Source: Saccharomonospora sp. NB11
GTDB lineage: Bacteria > Actinomycetota > Actinomycetes > Mycobacteriales > Pseudonocardiaceae
Direction: 5' to 3'
Assembly: GCF_015910535.1 (NCBI RefSeq)
Contig: NZ_JACBJG010000005.1
Location: 310,001 to 374,000, forward strand
Length of the DNA stretch: 64,000 bases
Shown here: one piece after another, positions 9,369 to 17,976 of the stretch
How positions within the stretch are numbered: the first letter of the stretch is position 1
Layout of the letters: the number at the start of each line of letters is the position of its first letter
The notes under the pieces: model-generated
Told to the model about the DNA's origin: nothing
What the model saw: only the letters and a program-made list of their open reading frames with translations
Database searches by the model: none
Program-made: the position numbers and the translations under genes

Positions 9369-9445
9369 TCACCGACCCACCTCACGACAACGCTCCCAGG
9401 GTCGGCGACGGGCGCGGCCCTGGGAGCGGTGAGGTCGGTCGGTGA
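9369..9445 (-). terminator. Long imperfect hairpin downstream of the Fe-S carrier gene
   Basis: An outer arm of 16 matches in 17 (9369-9385 with 9429-9445) encloses a perfect 11-bp inner stem (9391-9401 with 9418-9428); a 5-nt bulge on the left separates them. It starts 15 nt after the stop at 9461 on the minus strand and is unusually long for a plain terminator. Confidence 0.65.
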
Positions 9446-9460
9446 CCGGTCGAGCGGGAC

Positions 9461-9838
9461 TCAGTGGAAGGAGTCGCCGCAGGCGCAAGAGCCACCGGCG
9501 TTCGGGTTGTCGATCGTGAAGCCCTGCTTCTCGATGGTGTCGACGAAGTCGATCTCGGCGCCTTCGACGTACGGAGCGCTCATGCGGTCGACAGCCACCC
9601 GGAGCCCGTTGAACTCACGGAACAGGTCGCCGTCCAGCGTGCGCTCGTCGAAGAAGAGCTGGTAGCGCAAGCCGGCACAGCCACCGGGCTGCACGGCGAT
9701 GCGCAGGTGCATGTCGTCCCGACCCTCCTGGTCGAGCAGCGCCTTCGCCTTGGCAGCGGCGGCCTCGGTCAGCGTGACGCCGTGTGTCGCCTCGCCGGCG
9801 TCGGCGGCGGTGTTGCCGGTCTGCTCAGCGGTCGTCAT
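9461..9838 (-). CDS. erpA: A-type iron-sulfur cluster carrier (ErpA/HesB/IscA family)
   Basis: Delivers Fe-S clusters to apo-proteins in the cytoplasm. The 125 residues carry the three cluster cysteines of the family: Cys54 in PGGCAGLRY and Cys118 and Cys120 in SCACG near the C-terminus. The first 18 residues are a flexible extension. The ATG at 9838 follows GAGGGAGAG. The DUF3043 gene is divergent, as in mycobacteria. Clients nearby could include lipoyl synthase and the Rieske protein, but this is inference. The erpA symbol is by family and not proven. Confidence 0.9.
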   Translation of the reverse strand: MTTAEQTGNTAADAGEATHGVTLTEAAAAKAKALLDQEGRDDMHLRIAVQPGGCAGLRYQLFFDERTLDGDLFREFNGLRVAVDRMSAPYVEGAEIDFVDTIEKQGFTIDNPNAGGSCACGDSFH

Positions 9839-9976
9839 GACTCTCCCTCACGGTTCGTGGTTCAGGCGGGTACCCGGCTCCAACACGCCGACCACCCGTT
9901 CTGTTCCCGCGTTCCATGGTGTCACATTCGCCGCCCGGATGAACATGCCGACTGTGGGCTGCAATACCCTGGTGAG

Positions 9977-10648
9977 GTGAAGTTCCTGCGTCGATCGAGC
10001 ACCACAGAGGCCGACACCACCGACGGCACCGCCGAGTCCGGCACCACCGTCGAGGACGCCGCCTCCGCCGAGGCCCGTCGCAAGGGCTACACCCCGGGCA
10101 AGGGACGTCCCACGCCCAAGCGCCGCGAGGCCGAGGGCAAACGGCGCGGCCCGGTCGCTCCGCCTCCGCAGACCACCCGGGAAGCCATCCGCCGGAGCCG
10201 TGAGCTGCGGAAGAAGAACCCGGTCAGCAAGGAGGAGCGGCGCGCTGCGGCGCGCGAGCGGCGGGAACGCATGCTCGCGGGTGACGAGCGTTACCTGCTC
10301 CCCCGGGACCGTGGTCCGGTGAAGGCGTACGTCCGCGACCTCGTCGACTCGCGGCGCAACGTGCTCGGGCTGTTCATGCCCATGGCGATCGTGGTGTTCA
10401 TCACCCTGCTGATCCCGATCATGGTGGTCCAGCAGTACGCGACGCTGCTCACCACGGTGCTGCTGCTCGGCATGATCGTCGAGGGCTTCCTCAACGGCAG
10501 GCGGATCAGCAAGCAAGTGCGCGAGAAGTTCCCGAAGGAGACGATCCGCGGCTCGTCCATCGGGTGGTACGCCTTCGTGCGCGCGAGCCAGCTGCGCAAG
10601 CTCCGCGTGCCCAAGCCGCGCGTGAAGCCCGGCGACAAGGTCGACTGA
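9977..10648 (+). CDS. DUF3043 family membrane protein
   Basis: Conserved actinobacterial membrane protein of unknown function. From the GTG at 9977 it has 223 residues. The first ~110 are very basic and disordered (runs such as KEERRAAARERRERM), then comes the motif DRGPVKAYVRDLVDSRRN. Two adjacent membrane helices (about 134-155 and 159-178) follow, then a basic tail with FVRASQLRKLR. An in-frame stretch back to 9464 is only an open frame antisense to erpA. It is divergent from the Fe-S carrier gene, and the 21-bp repeat array begins 18 bp after its stop. Confidence 0.85.
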   Translation: MKFLRRSSTTEADTTDGTAESGTTVEDAASAEARRKGYTPGKGRPTPKRREAEGKRRGPVAPPPQTTREAIRRSRELRKKNPVSKEERRAAARERRERMLAGDERYLLPRDRGPVKAYVRDLVDSRRNVLGLFMPMAIVVFITLLIPIMVVQQYATLLTTVLLLGMIVEGFLNGRRISKQVREKFPKETIRGSSIGWYAFVRASQLRKLRVPKPRVKPGDKVD

Positions 10649-10666
10649 GGCACCTCCTCCCCCGGC

Positions 10667-10897
10667 GTGTCCGCGAGTTGCGCACGCGTGTCCCCAGTCC
10701 CCGTACGGATGTCCTGGGCTCGTGTACGGGTGTCCGCACCCCACGTACGGGTGTCTGCAGCTCACCTACGGGTGTCGGTGGCTCCCGCGCTGGTGTCCGC
10801 ACCCCACGCACGCATGCCCCCGCCTCCGGGCTTCGTGTCCGCACCCCACGCACGCGTGTCCCTGGCTCGTGGCCTCGTATCGGCACCTCTCGCAGTT
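10667..10897 (+). repeat. Tandem array of 21-bp units beginning GTGTCCGC (plus orientation)
   Basis: Eleven consecutive units start exactly 21 bp apart: 10667, 10688, 10709, 10730, 10751, 10772, 10793, 10814, 10835, 10856 and 10877. The best units read GTGTCCGC-ACCCCAC then GTACGG or GCACGC. The first six bases are most conserved (GTGTCC, with ATGTCC, ATGCCC, GTGTCT, GTGTCG and GTATCG variants) and the middle drifts. Because 21 is seven codons, several reading frames stay open and encode artificial 7-residue repeats; I see no gene. It occupies the 427-bp gap between the DUF3043 gene and the aldo/keto reductase together with the inverted array. Function unknown. Confidence 0.9.
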
Positions 10898-10939
10898 GTC
10901 AGCAACTCTGAACGCAAGTCCGTCGCTCGGAGGGGAGAC

Positions 10940-11023
10940 AAGGAGGGCAACTGCGGACACCCGTGCACAGACAGCGGACACGAGTTCACGAAGTGCGGAC
11001 ACGATGACGCAGGCGGCGGACAC
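10940..11023 (-). repeat. Four 21-bp units of the same repeat in inverted orientation
   Basis: GCGGACAC, the reverse complement of GTGTCCGC, occurs at 10953, 10974, 10995 and 11016, exactly 21 bp apart. Read on the minus strand each begins a 21-bp unit; the cores are perfect while the rest differs. It faces the plus-strand array across about 45 bp and ends 52 bp before the aldo/keto reductase start. The intervening bases 10898-10939 contain no recognisable unit. Confidence 0.88.
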
Positions 11024-11075
11024 GACCACGGCAGGTCGTTAGCTTTGCGAAACAACTGAACGTTACGCTTACGGC

Positions 11076-12071
11076 ATGGAGTTTCGTCGTCTCGGCCGTA
11101 GTGGCCTTTCCGTCAGTGAAATCGCCTACGGCAACTGGCTCACCCACGCCTCCCAGGTCGAGGAGGAGCAGGCCCACGCCTGCATCAAGGCCGCGCTCGA
11201 CGCCGGCATCACCACCTTCGACACCGCCGACGTCTACGCGAACACCGCGGCGGAAGCCGTGCTCGGCCGCGGGCTGGCCGGCCAGCGCCGGGAGAGCCTG
11301 GAGATCTTCACCAAGGTCTTCTGGCCCACCGGCCCCAAGGGCCCGAACGACAAGGGCCTCGGCCGCAAGCACATCATGGAGTCGGCCCACGCGTCGCTGA
11401 AGCGCCTCGGCACCGACTACATCGACCTCTACCAGGCACACCGCTTCGACCACACCGTGCCGCTCGAGGAGACCATGACCGCCTTCGCCGACCTGGTGCG
11501 GCAGGGCAAGGTCCTCTACATCGGCGTGTCCGAGTGGGACGCCGAGCAGATCGCGCGGGGCGCCGCGCTCGCCCGCGAGCTGAAGATCCCGTTCGTGTCC
11601 AACCAGCCGCAGTACAACATGCTGTGGCGGGTCATCGAGGACCAGGTCGTGCCCACCTGTGAGCGCGAGGGCCTCAGCCAGATCGTGTGGTCGCCCATCG
11701 CGCAGGGTGTGCTCACCGGCAAGTACAAGCCGGGTCAGCCGCCGCCCGCCGGTTCCCGCGCCACCGACGAGAAGGGCGGCGCGCAGATGGTCGGGCGTTA
11801 CCTGAACGACGACGTGCTGACGCGGGTGGAGCGGCTGCAGCCGCTCGCCGAGCAGGCCGGCCTCACCCTGGCTCAGCTTGCCGTGGCGTGGGTGCTGCAG
11901 AACAGCAACGTGGCCTCGGCCATCATCGGCGCCTCCCGCCCGGAGCAGGTGCAGGAGAACGTGAAGGCCTCGGGCGTGAAGCTCGACGACGACCTCATGA
12001 CGGCGATCGACGAGGTCCTCGACGGCGTCGTGGAGCGCGACCCGAGCCAGACGAAGAGCCCGATCCTCTGA
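11076..12071 (+). CDS. Aldo/keto reductase (Kv-beta/YghZ-like)
   Basis: NADPH-dependent reductase of the aldo/keto reductase superfamily, a cytoplasmic TIM barrel. The 331 residues contain the catalytic tetrad Asp49, Tyr54, Lys80 and His122 and, in the C-terminal half, the cofactor-binding region WSPIAQGVLTGKY followed by SAIIGASRPEQ. It is the subfamily related to potassium channel beta subunits, which commonly reduces aldehydes such as methylglyoxal; the actual substrate is unknown. ATG at 11076. It stands alone, flanked upstream by the inverted 21-bp array and downstream by a hairpin shared with ispD. Confidence 0.9.
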   Translation: MEFRRLGRSGLSVSEIAYGNWLTHASQVEEEQAHACIKAALDAGITTFDTADVYANTAAEAVLGRGLAGQRRESLEIFTKVFWPTGPKGPNDKGLGRKHIMESAHASLKRLGTDYIDLYQAHRFDHTVPLEETMTAFADLVRQGKVLYIGVSEWDAEQIARGAALARELKIPFVSNQPQYNMLWRVIEDQVVPTCEREGLSQIVWSPIAQGVLTGKYKPGQPPPAGSRATDEKGGAQMVGRYLNDDVLTRVERLQPLAEQAGLTLAQLAVAWVLQNSNVASAIIGASRPEQVQENVKASGVKLDDDLMTAIDEVLDGVVERDPSQTKSPIL

Positions 12072-12105
12072 CGCCTCGCTGACGCCCCACTGATGACACG
12101 AGAGC

Positions 12106-12140
12106 GGGCGTGATCGGACGGCAGCCGTCCGGTCACGCCC
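12106..12140. terminator. Convergent hairpin between aldo/keto reductase and ispD
   Basis: A 16-bp stem (12106-12121 with 12125-12140, one G-U or A-C pair depending on the strand) has a 3-nt loop. The right arm covers the last codons and stop of ispD (12133), so it can end both converging transcripts. Confidence 0.75.
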
Positions 12141-12855
12141 CTCCGGTGAGGACCTGCTCCGCGATCACGAGGTCGTGCGGGTAGGTCACCTTGATGTTGC
12201 TCTCCTCACCGTCGAGCCAGTGCACCGGCAGCTCGGAGAAGCGTTCCATGCACGACGCCGTGTCGGTGCCGACGAATCCCTCGGCCTCGGCGCGCTCGTA
12301 GGCGGCCAACAGCGGCGCCGCCCGGAACCCTTGCGGTGTCTGCGCCCGCACCAGCGTCGCCGCCTCGGACGCGGTGACCGACTCCCCCGTCGCGTCGAGA
12401 GCCACGATGTCGTCGGCGCGGAGACCGGGCAGAGCGCCACCGTGCTCCCGCGCCACCCGCAACACCCGTTCGACGAGCCCCGTGGTCACCAACGGACGCG
12501 CCCCGTCGTGCAGCAGCACCGTGTCGATCTCGCCGGAGGCGATCCGCGACCGCAGATGTCGCAGCGCGAACAGTTCGGACTCCTGCCGTGTCCGTCCACC
12601 GTGGACGACCTCGACGGAGACGTCGGGCACCTCGTCGCGACACACCCGCTCGACGAGTTCGGCGTCGACGGGCCTGGTCACGAGGACGAGGGCCGAGATG
12701 CCCTCGGCACGGGCGAACGCCTTCAGCGACCACGAGACGATGCTGCGCCCCGCGAGGGGCAGATACACCTTGTTCGTCGCGGCTCCGACTCGCGTGCCCG
12801 CGCCGCTGGCCAGCACGACTCCGGCTGCGCCCGGTGCTTTCCGCCCACCCACCAT
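12133..12855 (-). CDS. ispD: IspD, 2-C-methyl-D-erythritol 4-phosphate cytidylyltransferase
   Basis: Third step of the MEP isoprenoid pathway: couples MEP with CTP to give CDP-ME. From the ATG at 12855 it has 240 residues. The nucleotide-binding loop is VVLASGAGTRVGA, followed by the conserved lysine in NKVYLPLAG. HDGARP (metal/CTP site), QTPQGF and the C-terminal SNIKVTYPHDL are all intact. The open frame continues to 13932 only as antisense to cobT. It is separated from its usual partner ispF and divergent from cobT across 93 bp. Confidence 0.94.
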   Translation of the reverse strand: MVGGRKAPGAAGVVLASGAGTRVGAATNKVYLPLAGRSIVSWSLKAFARAEGISALVLVTRPVDAELVERVCRDEVPDVSVEVVHGGRTRQESELFALRHLRSRIASGEIDTVLLHDGARPLVTTGLVERVLRVAREHGGALPGLRADDIVALDATGESVTASEAATLVRAQTPQGFRAAPLLAAYERAEAEGFVGTDTASCMERFSELPVHWLDGEESNIKVTYPHDLVIAEQVLTGGA

Positions 12856-12948
12856 GGCGCCCGATCTTAGAGCCCGCTCGCAGTCCCCTGTGGTCGGACG
12901 CCGACGACGTCGGGCAGCCCTCGCGGTTCGCCCCGGTACGGTAGGCGC

Positions 12949-13917
12949 GTGCCTATCGAGTTCGCCGAGGTTCCCCGTCCCGACGACGTCCGGCGCCGGA
13001 CGAACCGTCCCCGGTTCGGCAGGCTCGACGCGTTCGGCGACTGGCTCGCCGCCCGTCAGGGGCGTCCCGAGCCCACCGCACCGCAGCGTCCCCGCGTCGT
13101 GGTCTTCGCCGCCGACCACGGTGTCGCGGCGCGAGGCGTGTCGGCTCGCTCGCCCGAGTACACACGCGAGGCGATCCGTGAGCTTCGCGCCGGTGGGACG
13201 CCTCTGGGCCTGCTGGCCGAGCGTGCCGGTGCCGGGCTGCGCATCGTGGACGTCGCGGTGGACAGCGACGAGGAGTCCGAGTTCCGCGTCCGCCGGCGCT
13301 CCGGGTCCATCGACGTCGAGGACGCCCTGACGGCCGAGGAGACCGAGGCCGCCGTGGAGATCGGACGGCGGATCGCCGACGCCGAGGTGGACGAGGGCGC
13401 GGACCTGCTCGTTCCCGCCGAACTGGGCACCGGTGCGAGCACGCCCGCAGCCACACTCGTCGCCGCGCTCACGGGCACCGAACCGGTCGCCGTGGTCGGA
13501 CGCGGATCGGGCATCGACGACAACGCGTGGATGCGCAAGGCCGCCGCCATCCGCGACGCCCTCCGCAGGGCCAAGCCGGTGGTGACGGAGCCGTTCGACC
13601 TGCTGCGCACCGCCGGTGGGGCGGACCTGGCCGCGCTGACGGGTTTCCTCGCGCAGGCCGCCGTGCGTCGCACCCCCGTGCTGCTCGACGGCCTGTCGGT
13701 GTGCGCCGCCGCCCTGCTGGCCGAGGAGATCGCTCCGGGCGCACGGGCGTGGTGGACGGCCGCGCACCGCAGCACCGAGCCCGCTCAGGTGCTCGCCCTG
13801 GAACACCTGGACCTGGAGCCGTTGCTGGACCTCGGCATCGCCGAGGGTTCCGGCACGGGCGCGGCCTTGGTCCTTCCGCTCGTCACGACGGCCGCGAGCC
13901 TCGGCCACACCCGCTGA
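12949..13917 (+). CDS. cobT: CobT, nicotinate-nucleotide-dimethylbenzimidazole phosphoribosyltransferase
   Basis: Activates the lower ligand of cobalamin by moving ribose phosphate from nicotinate mononucleotide to dimethylbenzimidazole. The 322 residues are a little shorter than the usual ~350. Family motifs include FAADHGVAARGVS, ELGTGASTPAATL, VLLDGLSVCAAAL and a glycine-rich C-terminal AEGSGTGAAL. The GTG at 12949 has no clear ribosome site and may be leaderless. No cobU, cobS or other cobalamin gene is nearby, and no cobalamin riboswitch fits upstream. Its stop codon is part of the following terminator stem. Confidence 0.9.
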   Translation: MPIEFAEVPRPDDVRRRTNRPRFGRLDAFGDWLAARQGRPEPTAPQRPRVVVFAADHGVAARGVSARSPEYTREAIRELRAGGTPLGLLAERAGAGLRIVDVAVDSDEESEFRVRRRSGSIDVEDALTAEETEAAVEIGRRIADAEVDEGADLLVPAELGTGASTPAATLVAALTGTEPVAVVGRGSGIDDNAWMRKAAAIRDALRRAKPVVTEPFDLLRTAGGADLAALTGFLAQAAVRRTPVLLDGLSVCAAALLAEEIAPGARAWWTAAHRSTEPAQVLALEHLDLEPLLDLGIAEGSGTGAALVLPLVTTAASLGHTR

Positions 13918-13950
13918 CGAGGAGCCGGGCATCGACCCGGCTCCTCGTCA
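13915..13950. terminator. Bidirectional terminator overlapping the cobT stop codon
   Basis: A perfect 15-bp stem (13915-13929 with 13936-13950) has a 6-nt loop. The first three bases of the left arm are the cobT TGA. The right arm lies ten bases before the ilvE stop, so one hairpin serves both genes. Confidence 0.85.
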
Positions 13951-13959
13951 CGAGCGTGA

Positions 13960-15063
13960 TCAACCGAGGGTGTGCATCCACCCGTGCGGGTCGGGCCGCG
14001 TGCCCTCCTGGATGCCGGTGAGTTCGTCGCGCAGCTTCATGGTGATCTCACCGGGAGTGCCGTCACCGATCGTGAACTCGCCCCCGGCGTGCTTGACGCG
14101 ACCGACAGGGGTGATCACGGCAGCGGTCCCGCACGCGAAGACCTCGGTGAGCTCGCCCGACGCCGCCGCCTTCTCCCACTCGTCGGTGGTGATCCGGCGT
14201 TCCTCGACCGCGTACCCGAAGTCGGAGGCCAGCCGCAGCAGCGAGTCGCGCGTGACACCGGGCAGCAGGGACCCGCTCAGCTCGGGCGTCACGACCCGAG
14301 CCTCCGAACCCGAGCCGAACACGAAGAACAGGTTCATGCCGCCCATCTCCTCGACGTAGCGGCGTTCGTTGGCGTCGAGCCACACCACCTGGTCGCAACC
14401 CTGCTCCACCGCCTGCGCCTGAGCCACGAAGGAGGCGGCGTAGTTGCCTGCGCACTTGGCCTCGCCCGTTCCGCCGGGCGCCGCGCGCACGTACTCGGTG
14501 GACAGCCACACGCTCACCGGCTTGACCCCACCCGAGAAGTAGGAACCCGCGGGCGAGGCGATGAGCAGGTAGAGGTAGCGCGACGACGGGCTGTTGACGC
14601 CGAGCCCGACCTCCGTGGCGATCAGGTACGGACGCAGGTACAGCGAGTCGCCCTGCCGGGTCGGCACCCAGCGCTCGTCGGCGGCGATCAGCTCCCGGAT
14701 CGAGCCGAGGAACAGCTCGTCGGGCAGTTCCGGCATCGCCAGGCGACGGGCCGAGCGGCGGAACCGGGCGGCGTTGACCTCCGGGCGGAACGCCTTCACG
14801 GTGCCGTCCGGCTGCCGGTACGCCTTCAGGCCCTCGAAGATGGCCTGGCCGTAGTGCAGCACGGCCGACGCGGGGTCCAGCGCGATCGGCTCGTAGGGCC
14901 GAAGCTGCGCGTCGTGCCAGCCCGTGCCTTGCGTCCACTCCACCGTCGCCATGTGGTCGGTGAAGTTCACCCCGAACCCCGGCTTCGCCAGTACCTCAGC
15001 TACCCGCTCCGCCGAAGCCGGACGGGTGCTGGGACGGTGGCTGAAGGGGATCGTGGTAGTCAT
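13960..15063 (-). CDS. ilvE: IlvE, branched-chain amino acid aminotransferase
   Basis: PLP enzyme that makes the last step to leucine, isoleucine and valine and also starts their breakdown to branched fatty-acid primers. From the ATG at 15063 it has 367 residues, the actinobacterial length. The fold type IV PLP site shows [15 protein letters not shown] with the catalytic lysine, and the substrate loop [15 protein letters not shown] is typical. A second ATG lies four codons upstream (15075); neither has a strong ribosome site. It is divergent from a small membrane protein gene. Branched keto acids would feed FabH, encoded elsewhere in this window. Confidence 0.94.
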   Translation of the reverse strand: MTTTIPFSHRPSTRPASAERVAEVLAKPGFGVNFTDHMATVEWTQGTGWHDAQLRPYEPIALDPASAVLHYGQAIFEGLKAYRQPDGTVKAFRPEVNAARFRRSARRLAMPELPDELFLGSIRELIAADERWVPTRQGDSLYLRPYLIATEVGLGVNSPSSRYLYLLIASPAGSYFSGGVKPVSVWLSTEYVRAAPGGTGEAKCAGNYAASFVAQAQAVEQGCDQVVWLDANERRYVEEMGGMNLFFVFGSGSEARVVTPELSGSLLPGVTRDSLLRLASDFGYAVEERRITTDEWEKAAASGELTEVFACGTAAVITPVGRVKHAGGEFTIGDGTPGEITMKLRDELTGIQEGTRPDPHGWMHTLG

Positions 15064-15126
15064 GGGCGTCAGCATAACTCCGCCGACGACCACACCAGAG
15101 CCCCGCACGCCCCTAGGATGTGGCCC

Positions 15127-15429
15127 GTGACCTCGCAGCCTCAGCCCAGTTCCGTCCCCAACTCCGTCTCCGCCGGGCCCGCGTCGGACGCCAAGGCGTT
15201 CGGCGCCGCCGCGCTGCTGACCTTCGCGAGCGGCATGGTGGCCCTCATCGGTTTCGTGTTGGTCCACGTCTTCGGCGTCATCCTCGCCATCGCCGGCATC
15301 GTCTTCGGCCTCGTGTGGTGGAAGGAGCGGCACGGTCAAATGCTGCCCCGCGACCTGCCCGGCAAGTCGGTGGCAAGCCTGGCCGTGGTGTCGCTGCTGC
15401 TGTTCGGCCTCGTGCTGCTGATGGTCTGA
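15127..15429 (+). CDS. Small membrane protein, unknown function
   Basis: About 100 residues from the GTG at 15127; an ATG at 15118 in the same frame could make it three residues longer. AGG at 15115-15117 supports the GTG. A polar N-terminus (about 25 residues, rich in P, S and Q) is followed by a tight pair of membrane helices (about 27-65, ending WWKERHGQ) and a third helix at the C-terminus ([17 protein letters not shown]). No family recognised. It is divergent from ilvE, and its stop is three bases from the stop of the converging membrane protein gene. Confidence 0.7.
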   Translation: MTSQPQPSSVPNSVSAGPASDAKAFGAAALLTFASGMVALIGFVLVHVFGVILAIAGIVFGLVWWKERHGQMLPRDLPGKSVASLAVVSLLLFGLVLLMV

Positions 15430-15431
15430 GT

Positions 15432-16325
15432 TCAGGTATCCTCTCGCCCTCGGGTGACGAGCCGGTGGACGATTCCGGCGAGCGTCACCACACCGGCCAA
15501 CTGCGCGGCACCGGCCGGTCCGAGGGCGGCCGCCGCCACACCGGCCAGAGCCACGGCTCCCAGGGCTGCGGGGCTCCACCCCGTACGGCGTCCATCATGG
15601 CCGGACCGGGACGCGGCGCGTCTCACCGCGGCCGCGTACCGCAGGGCTCCGAGGAGCCCGGTGCCGACCGCCACCACCACGAGCAGCGACGTGAGCGCGG
15701 AGGCGTCGGCCGCCACGAGCACGTCGCGCATCGACGTCACCGACAACCCGAGTCGGAACGGGCCGAGCTGGTAGAGCACCGCCGCCGAGAGCACCGTCGC
15801 GACGCCGACCCCGACACCGAGCGCCACGCCGCGCAGCTCGGCGAAGAGCGGAGTGAGCACCACCACCGCCACGAGCAGGCCCACGGGTGTCGGGGGTTCG
15901 GTCGCCCCGATCGTCGGCCCCGCGGGATCGATCGCCACGCACACGGCCACGAACGCCGCCAGGACAAGCACGCCGAGCCCCGCGACCCACCGCGGCACCC
16001 GCGCCGGGAGACGGGCACCGGTGGCGTCGGCACCGGTGACGACGAGCACGACGACGAGGGCCACCACCACGTACGCCACCTGCGTCGAAGCTACCGAGCG
16101 CAGTTCGGGTGCGACGTACGCGGCCGGGACACTGGCGCACAACGCGAGCAGGCACCACGCACGGGCCGCGGCCAGCGCATGAGCCACCCGTCCCTCCGGC
16201 GCGTCTGCGCCCACTCCGCCGGCCCACGCGAGGGCGCCGGCCAACGGCAGCGCGGCGAGCAGCCACCAGCCTGCCGCCGACGCGGCGACGGCGAGAACGA
16301 CGAACAGTCCTGCGGCGAGTGCCAT
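15432..16325 (-). CDS. Polytopic membrane protein, unknown function
   Basis: A 297-residue protein of about eight to ten hydrophobic helices rich in Ala, Val and Leu, starting [16 protein letters not shown] at 16325. The longer open frame upstream is antisense to the pepA start. Its helices carry few charged residues; one loop contains [16 protein letters not shown] and another ELRGVALGV. No transporter motif or enzyme motif is visible and I do not recognise the family. It ends nose to nose with the preceding small membrane protein gene and is divergent from pepA across 127 bp. Confidence 0.7.
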   Translation of the reverse strand: MALAAGLFVVLAVAASAAGWWLLAALPLAGALAWAGGVGADAPEGRVAHALAAARAWCLLALCASVPAAYVAPELRSVASTQVAYVVVALVVVLVVTGADATGARLPARVPRWVAGLGVLVLAAFVAVCVAIDPAGPTIGATEPPTPVGLLVAVVVLTPLFAELRGVALGVGVGVATVLSAAVLYQLGPFRLGLSVTSMRDVLVAADASALTSLLVVVAVGTGLLGALRYAAAVRRAASRSGHDGRRTGWSPAALGAVALAGVAAAALGPAGAAQLAGVVTLAGIVHRLVTRGREDT

Positions 16326-16452
16326 CTGCCGACCTACCTCCGCGCGGGATGACGGGTGTCGCCAATAGCATGGCGGGTGAGATCGACGAGAGCGGCGCGT
16401 CACCCCGACCCGGGGTGCGCCGGCCGCACGTGCTGACACAGAGGAGCCTGAC

Positions 16453-17949
16453 GTGAGCGTGCCGAAGCTGACCCTGTCCGAGAACTCCGAGGGGGCGTTG
16501 GCCAAGTCCCGCGCCGAGGTGATCGTGGTGGGCACCCTCCAGGGAGCCGACGGGGTCGAACTGGCCGCGGGCGCGGAGGCCGTGGACGACGCCTTCGAGG
16601 GCACGCTCACCGAGGTACTCGCGACGCTCGGCGCGACGGGCAAGAGCGAGGAGATCGTGAAGGTCCCGACGCTCGGCCGCGTCCCGGCCGGACTCGTGCT
16701 CGCGGTGGGCCTCGGCAAGGCCGACGACGTCACGCCCGAGCGGGTCCGCCGCGCCGCGGGCGCCTCGGGACGCGCCCTGAGCGGCCACAAGCGAGTCCTC
16801 ACCACCCTGTCCGAACTGGACCTGCAGGCCACCGTCGAGGGCACCGTCCTCGGTACCTACTCGTTCACCGAGTACAAGTCCGAACCGGGTGAGGCCGCAC
16901 CGTCCACCATCGAGGTCGCTGCTCCCTCCGAGGGCACGACGCGGGCGCACAAGGCGACGGTGAAGGCGGCCACGGCCATCGCCGAGGCGGTCGGCGTCGC
17001 TCGCGACCTGGTCAACACGCCGCCCAACGACCTGTACCCCGGTTCCTTCGCCGAGCGCGCCAAGGACCTCGCCGACACCGCCGGACTGGAGTTCGAGGTG
17101 CTCGACGAGAAGGCGCTCAAGCGCAAGGGCTTCGGCGGCATCCTCGGCGTCGGCGGTGGTTCGTCGCGTCCGCCTCGGCTGCTGCGGGTCGCCTACCGCG
17201 GCGCGAAGGCGAAGAAGACGGTCGCGCTCGTCGGCAAGGGCATCACCTTCGACACCGGCGGCATCTCGCTCAAGCCCGCGGCGGGCATGGACAGCATGAC
17301 CTCCGACATGGCCGGCGCCGCCGCCGTGCTGGCCTCCGTGGTGCTGGCCGCGAAGCTGAAGTACCCGCTGGAGGTCGTCGCGCACATCCCGCTGGCGGAG
17401 AACATGCCCTCGGGCACCGCGTACCGCCCGGGCGACGTGCTGACCATGTACGGCGGCAAGACGGTCGAGGTGCTCAACACCGACGCCGAAGGTCGCCTGA
17501 TCCTCGCCGACGCGATCTCGCGGGCCTGCGAGGAGGAGCCCGACTACCTGATCGAGACCTCCACGCTGACGGGTGCGCAGATCGTGGCCCTCGGCGAGCG
17601 GACGGCGGGAATCATGGGCTCGGACGACTTCCGCGACCGGGTCGCCACGCTGGCCCAGGCCACGGGTGAGAACGGCTGGCCGATGCCGCTGCCGGAGGAA
17701 CTGCGGTCCGGGCTCGACTCCAAGATCGCCGACCTGGCCAACGTCACCGGTCAGCGCTGGGGCGGCATGCTCGCGGCGGGCATCTTCCTCCGTGAGTTCG
17801 TGAGCGGGGACCTGCCGTGGGCGCACATCGACATCGCGGGTCCGTCGTACAACAGCGGCTCGCCGTGGGGCTACACCGCCAAGGGCGGCACGGGTGTGCC
17901 GGTTCGCACCATCGCCGCGGTGTTGGCCGACATCGCCGACTACGGCTGA
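16453..17949 (+). CDS. pepA: PepA, leucyl aminopeptidase (M17)
   Basis: Two-metal cytosolic aminopeptidase that removes N-terminal residues from peptides. The 498 residues have the variable N-terminal domain (about 1-165) and the catalytic domain with [19 protein letters not shown] (metal-binding Lys and Asp) and the signature [14 protein letters not shown]. The GTG at 16453 follows GAGGAGCC with a short spacer. In actinobacteria this gene is regularly found upstream of the 2-oxoacid dehydrogenase E2 block, as here. The next gene starts 27 bp later and may be co-transcribed. Confidence 0.95.
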   Translation: MSVPKLTLSENSEGALAKSRAEVIVVGTLQGADGVELAAGAEAVDDAFEGTLTEVLATLGATGKSEEIVKVPTLGRVPAGLVLAVGLGKADDVTPERVRRAAGASGRALSGHKRVLTTLSELDLQATVEGTVLGTYSFTEYKSEPGEAAPSTIEVAAPSEGTTRAHKATVKAATAIAEAVGVARDLVNTPPNDLYPGSFAERAKDLADTAGLEFEVLDEKALKRKGFGGILGVGGGSSRPPRLLRVAYRGAKAKKTVALVGKGITFDTGGISLKPAAGMDSMTSDMAGAAAVLASVVLAAKLKYPLEVVAHIPLAENMPSGTAYRPGDVLTMYGGKTVEVLNTDAEGRLILADAISRACEEEPDYLIETSTLTGAQIVALGERTAGIMGSDDFRDRVATLAQATGENGWPMPLPEELRSGLDSKIADLANVTGQRWGGMLAAGIFLREFVSGDLPWAHIDIAGPSYNSGSPWGYTAKGGTGVPVRTIAAVLADIADYG

Positions 17950-17976
17950 TCACCGTCCGGTGAGGAGAAGGGCAGC

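Noticed and set aside
10667-11023. CRISPR array
   Set aside because: The period is only 21 bp including spacer, cores are degenerate, both orientations occur and no cas genes are present.
10564-11059. Several overlapping open frames with 7-residue repeats such as RTPRTGV
   Set aside because: They are created by the 21-bp repeat (seven codons) in multiple frames, have no ribosome sites and no conserved residues.
12856-12948. Cobalamin riboswitch upstream of cobT
   Set aside because: The 93-bp gap is too short and no B12-box-like sequence is visible.
13972-15126. Upstream extension of the small membrane protein frame
   Set aside because: It is antisense to ilvE and carries no conserved sequence; the start is placed at 15127.
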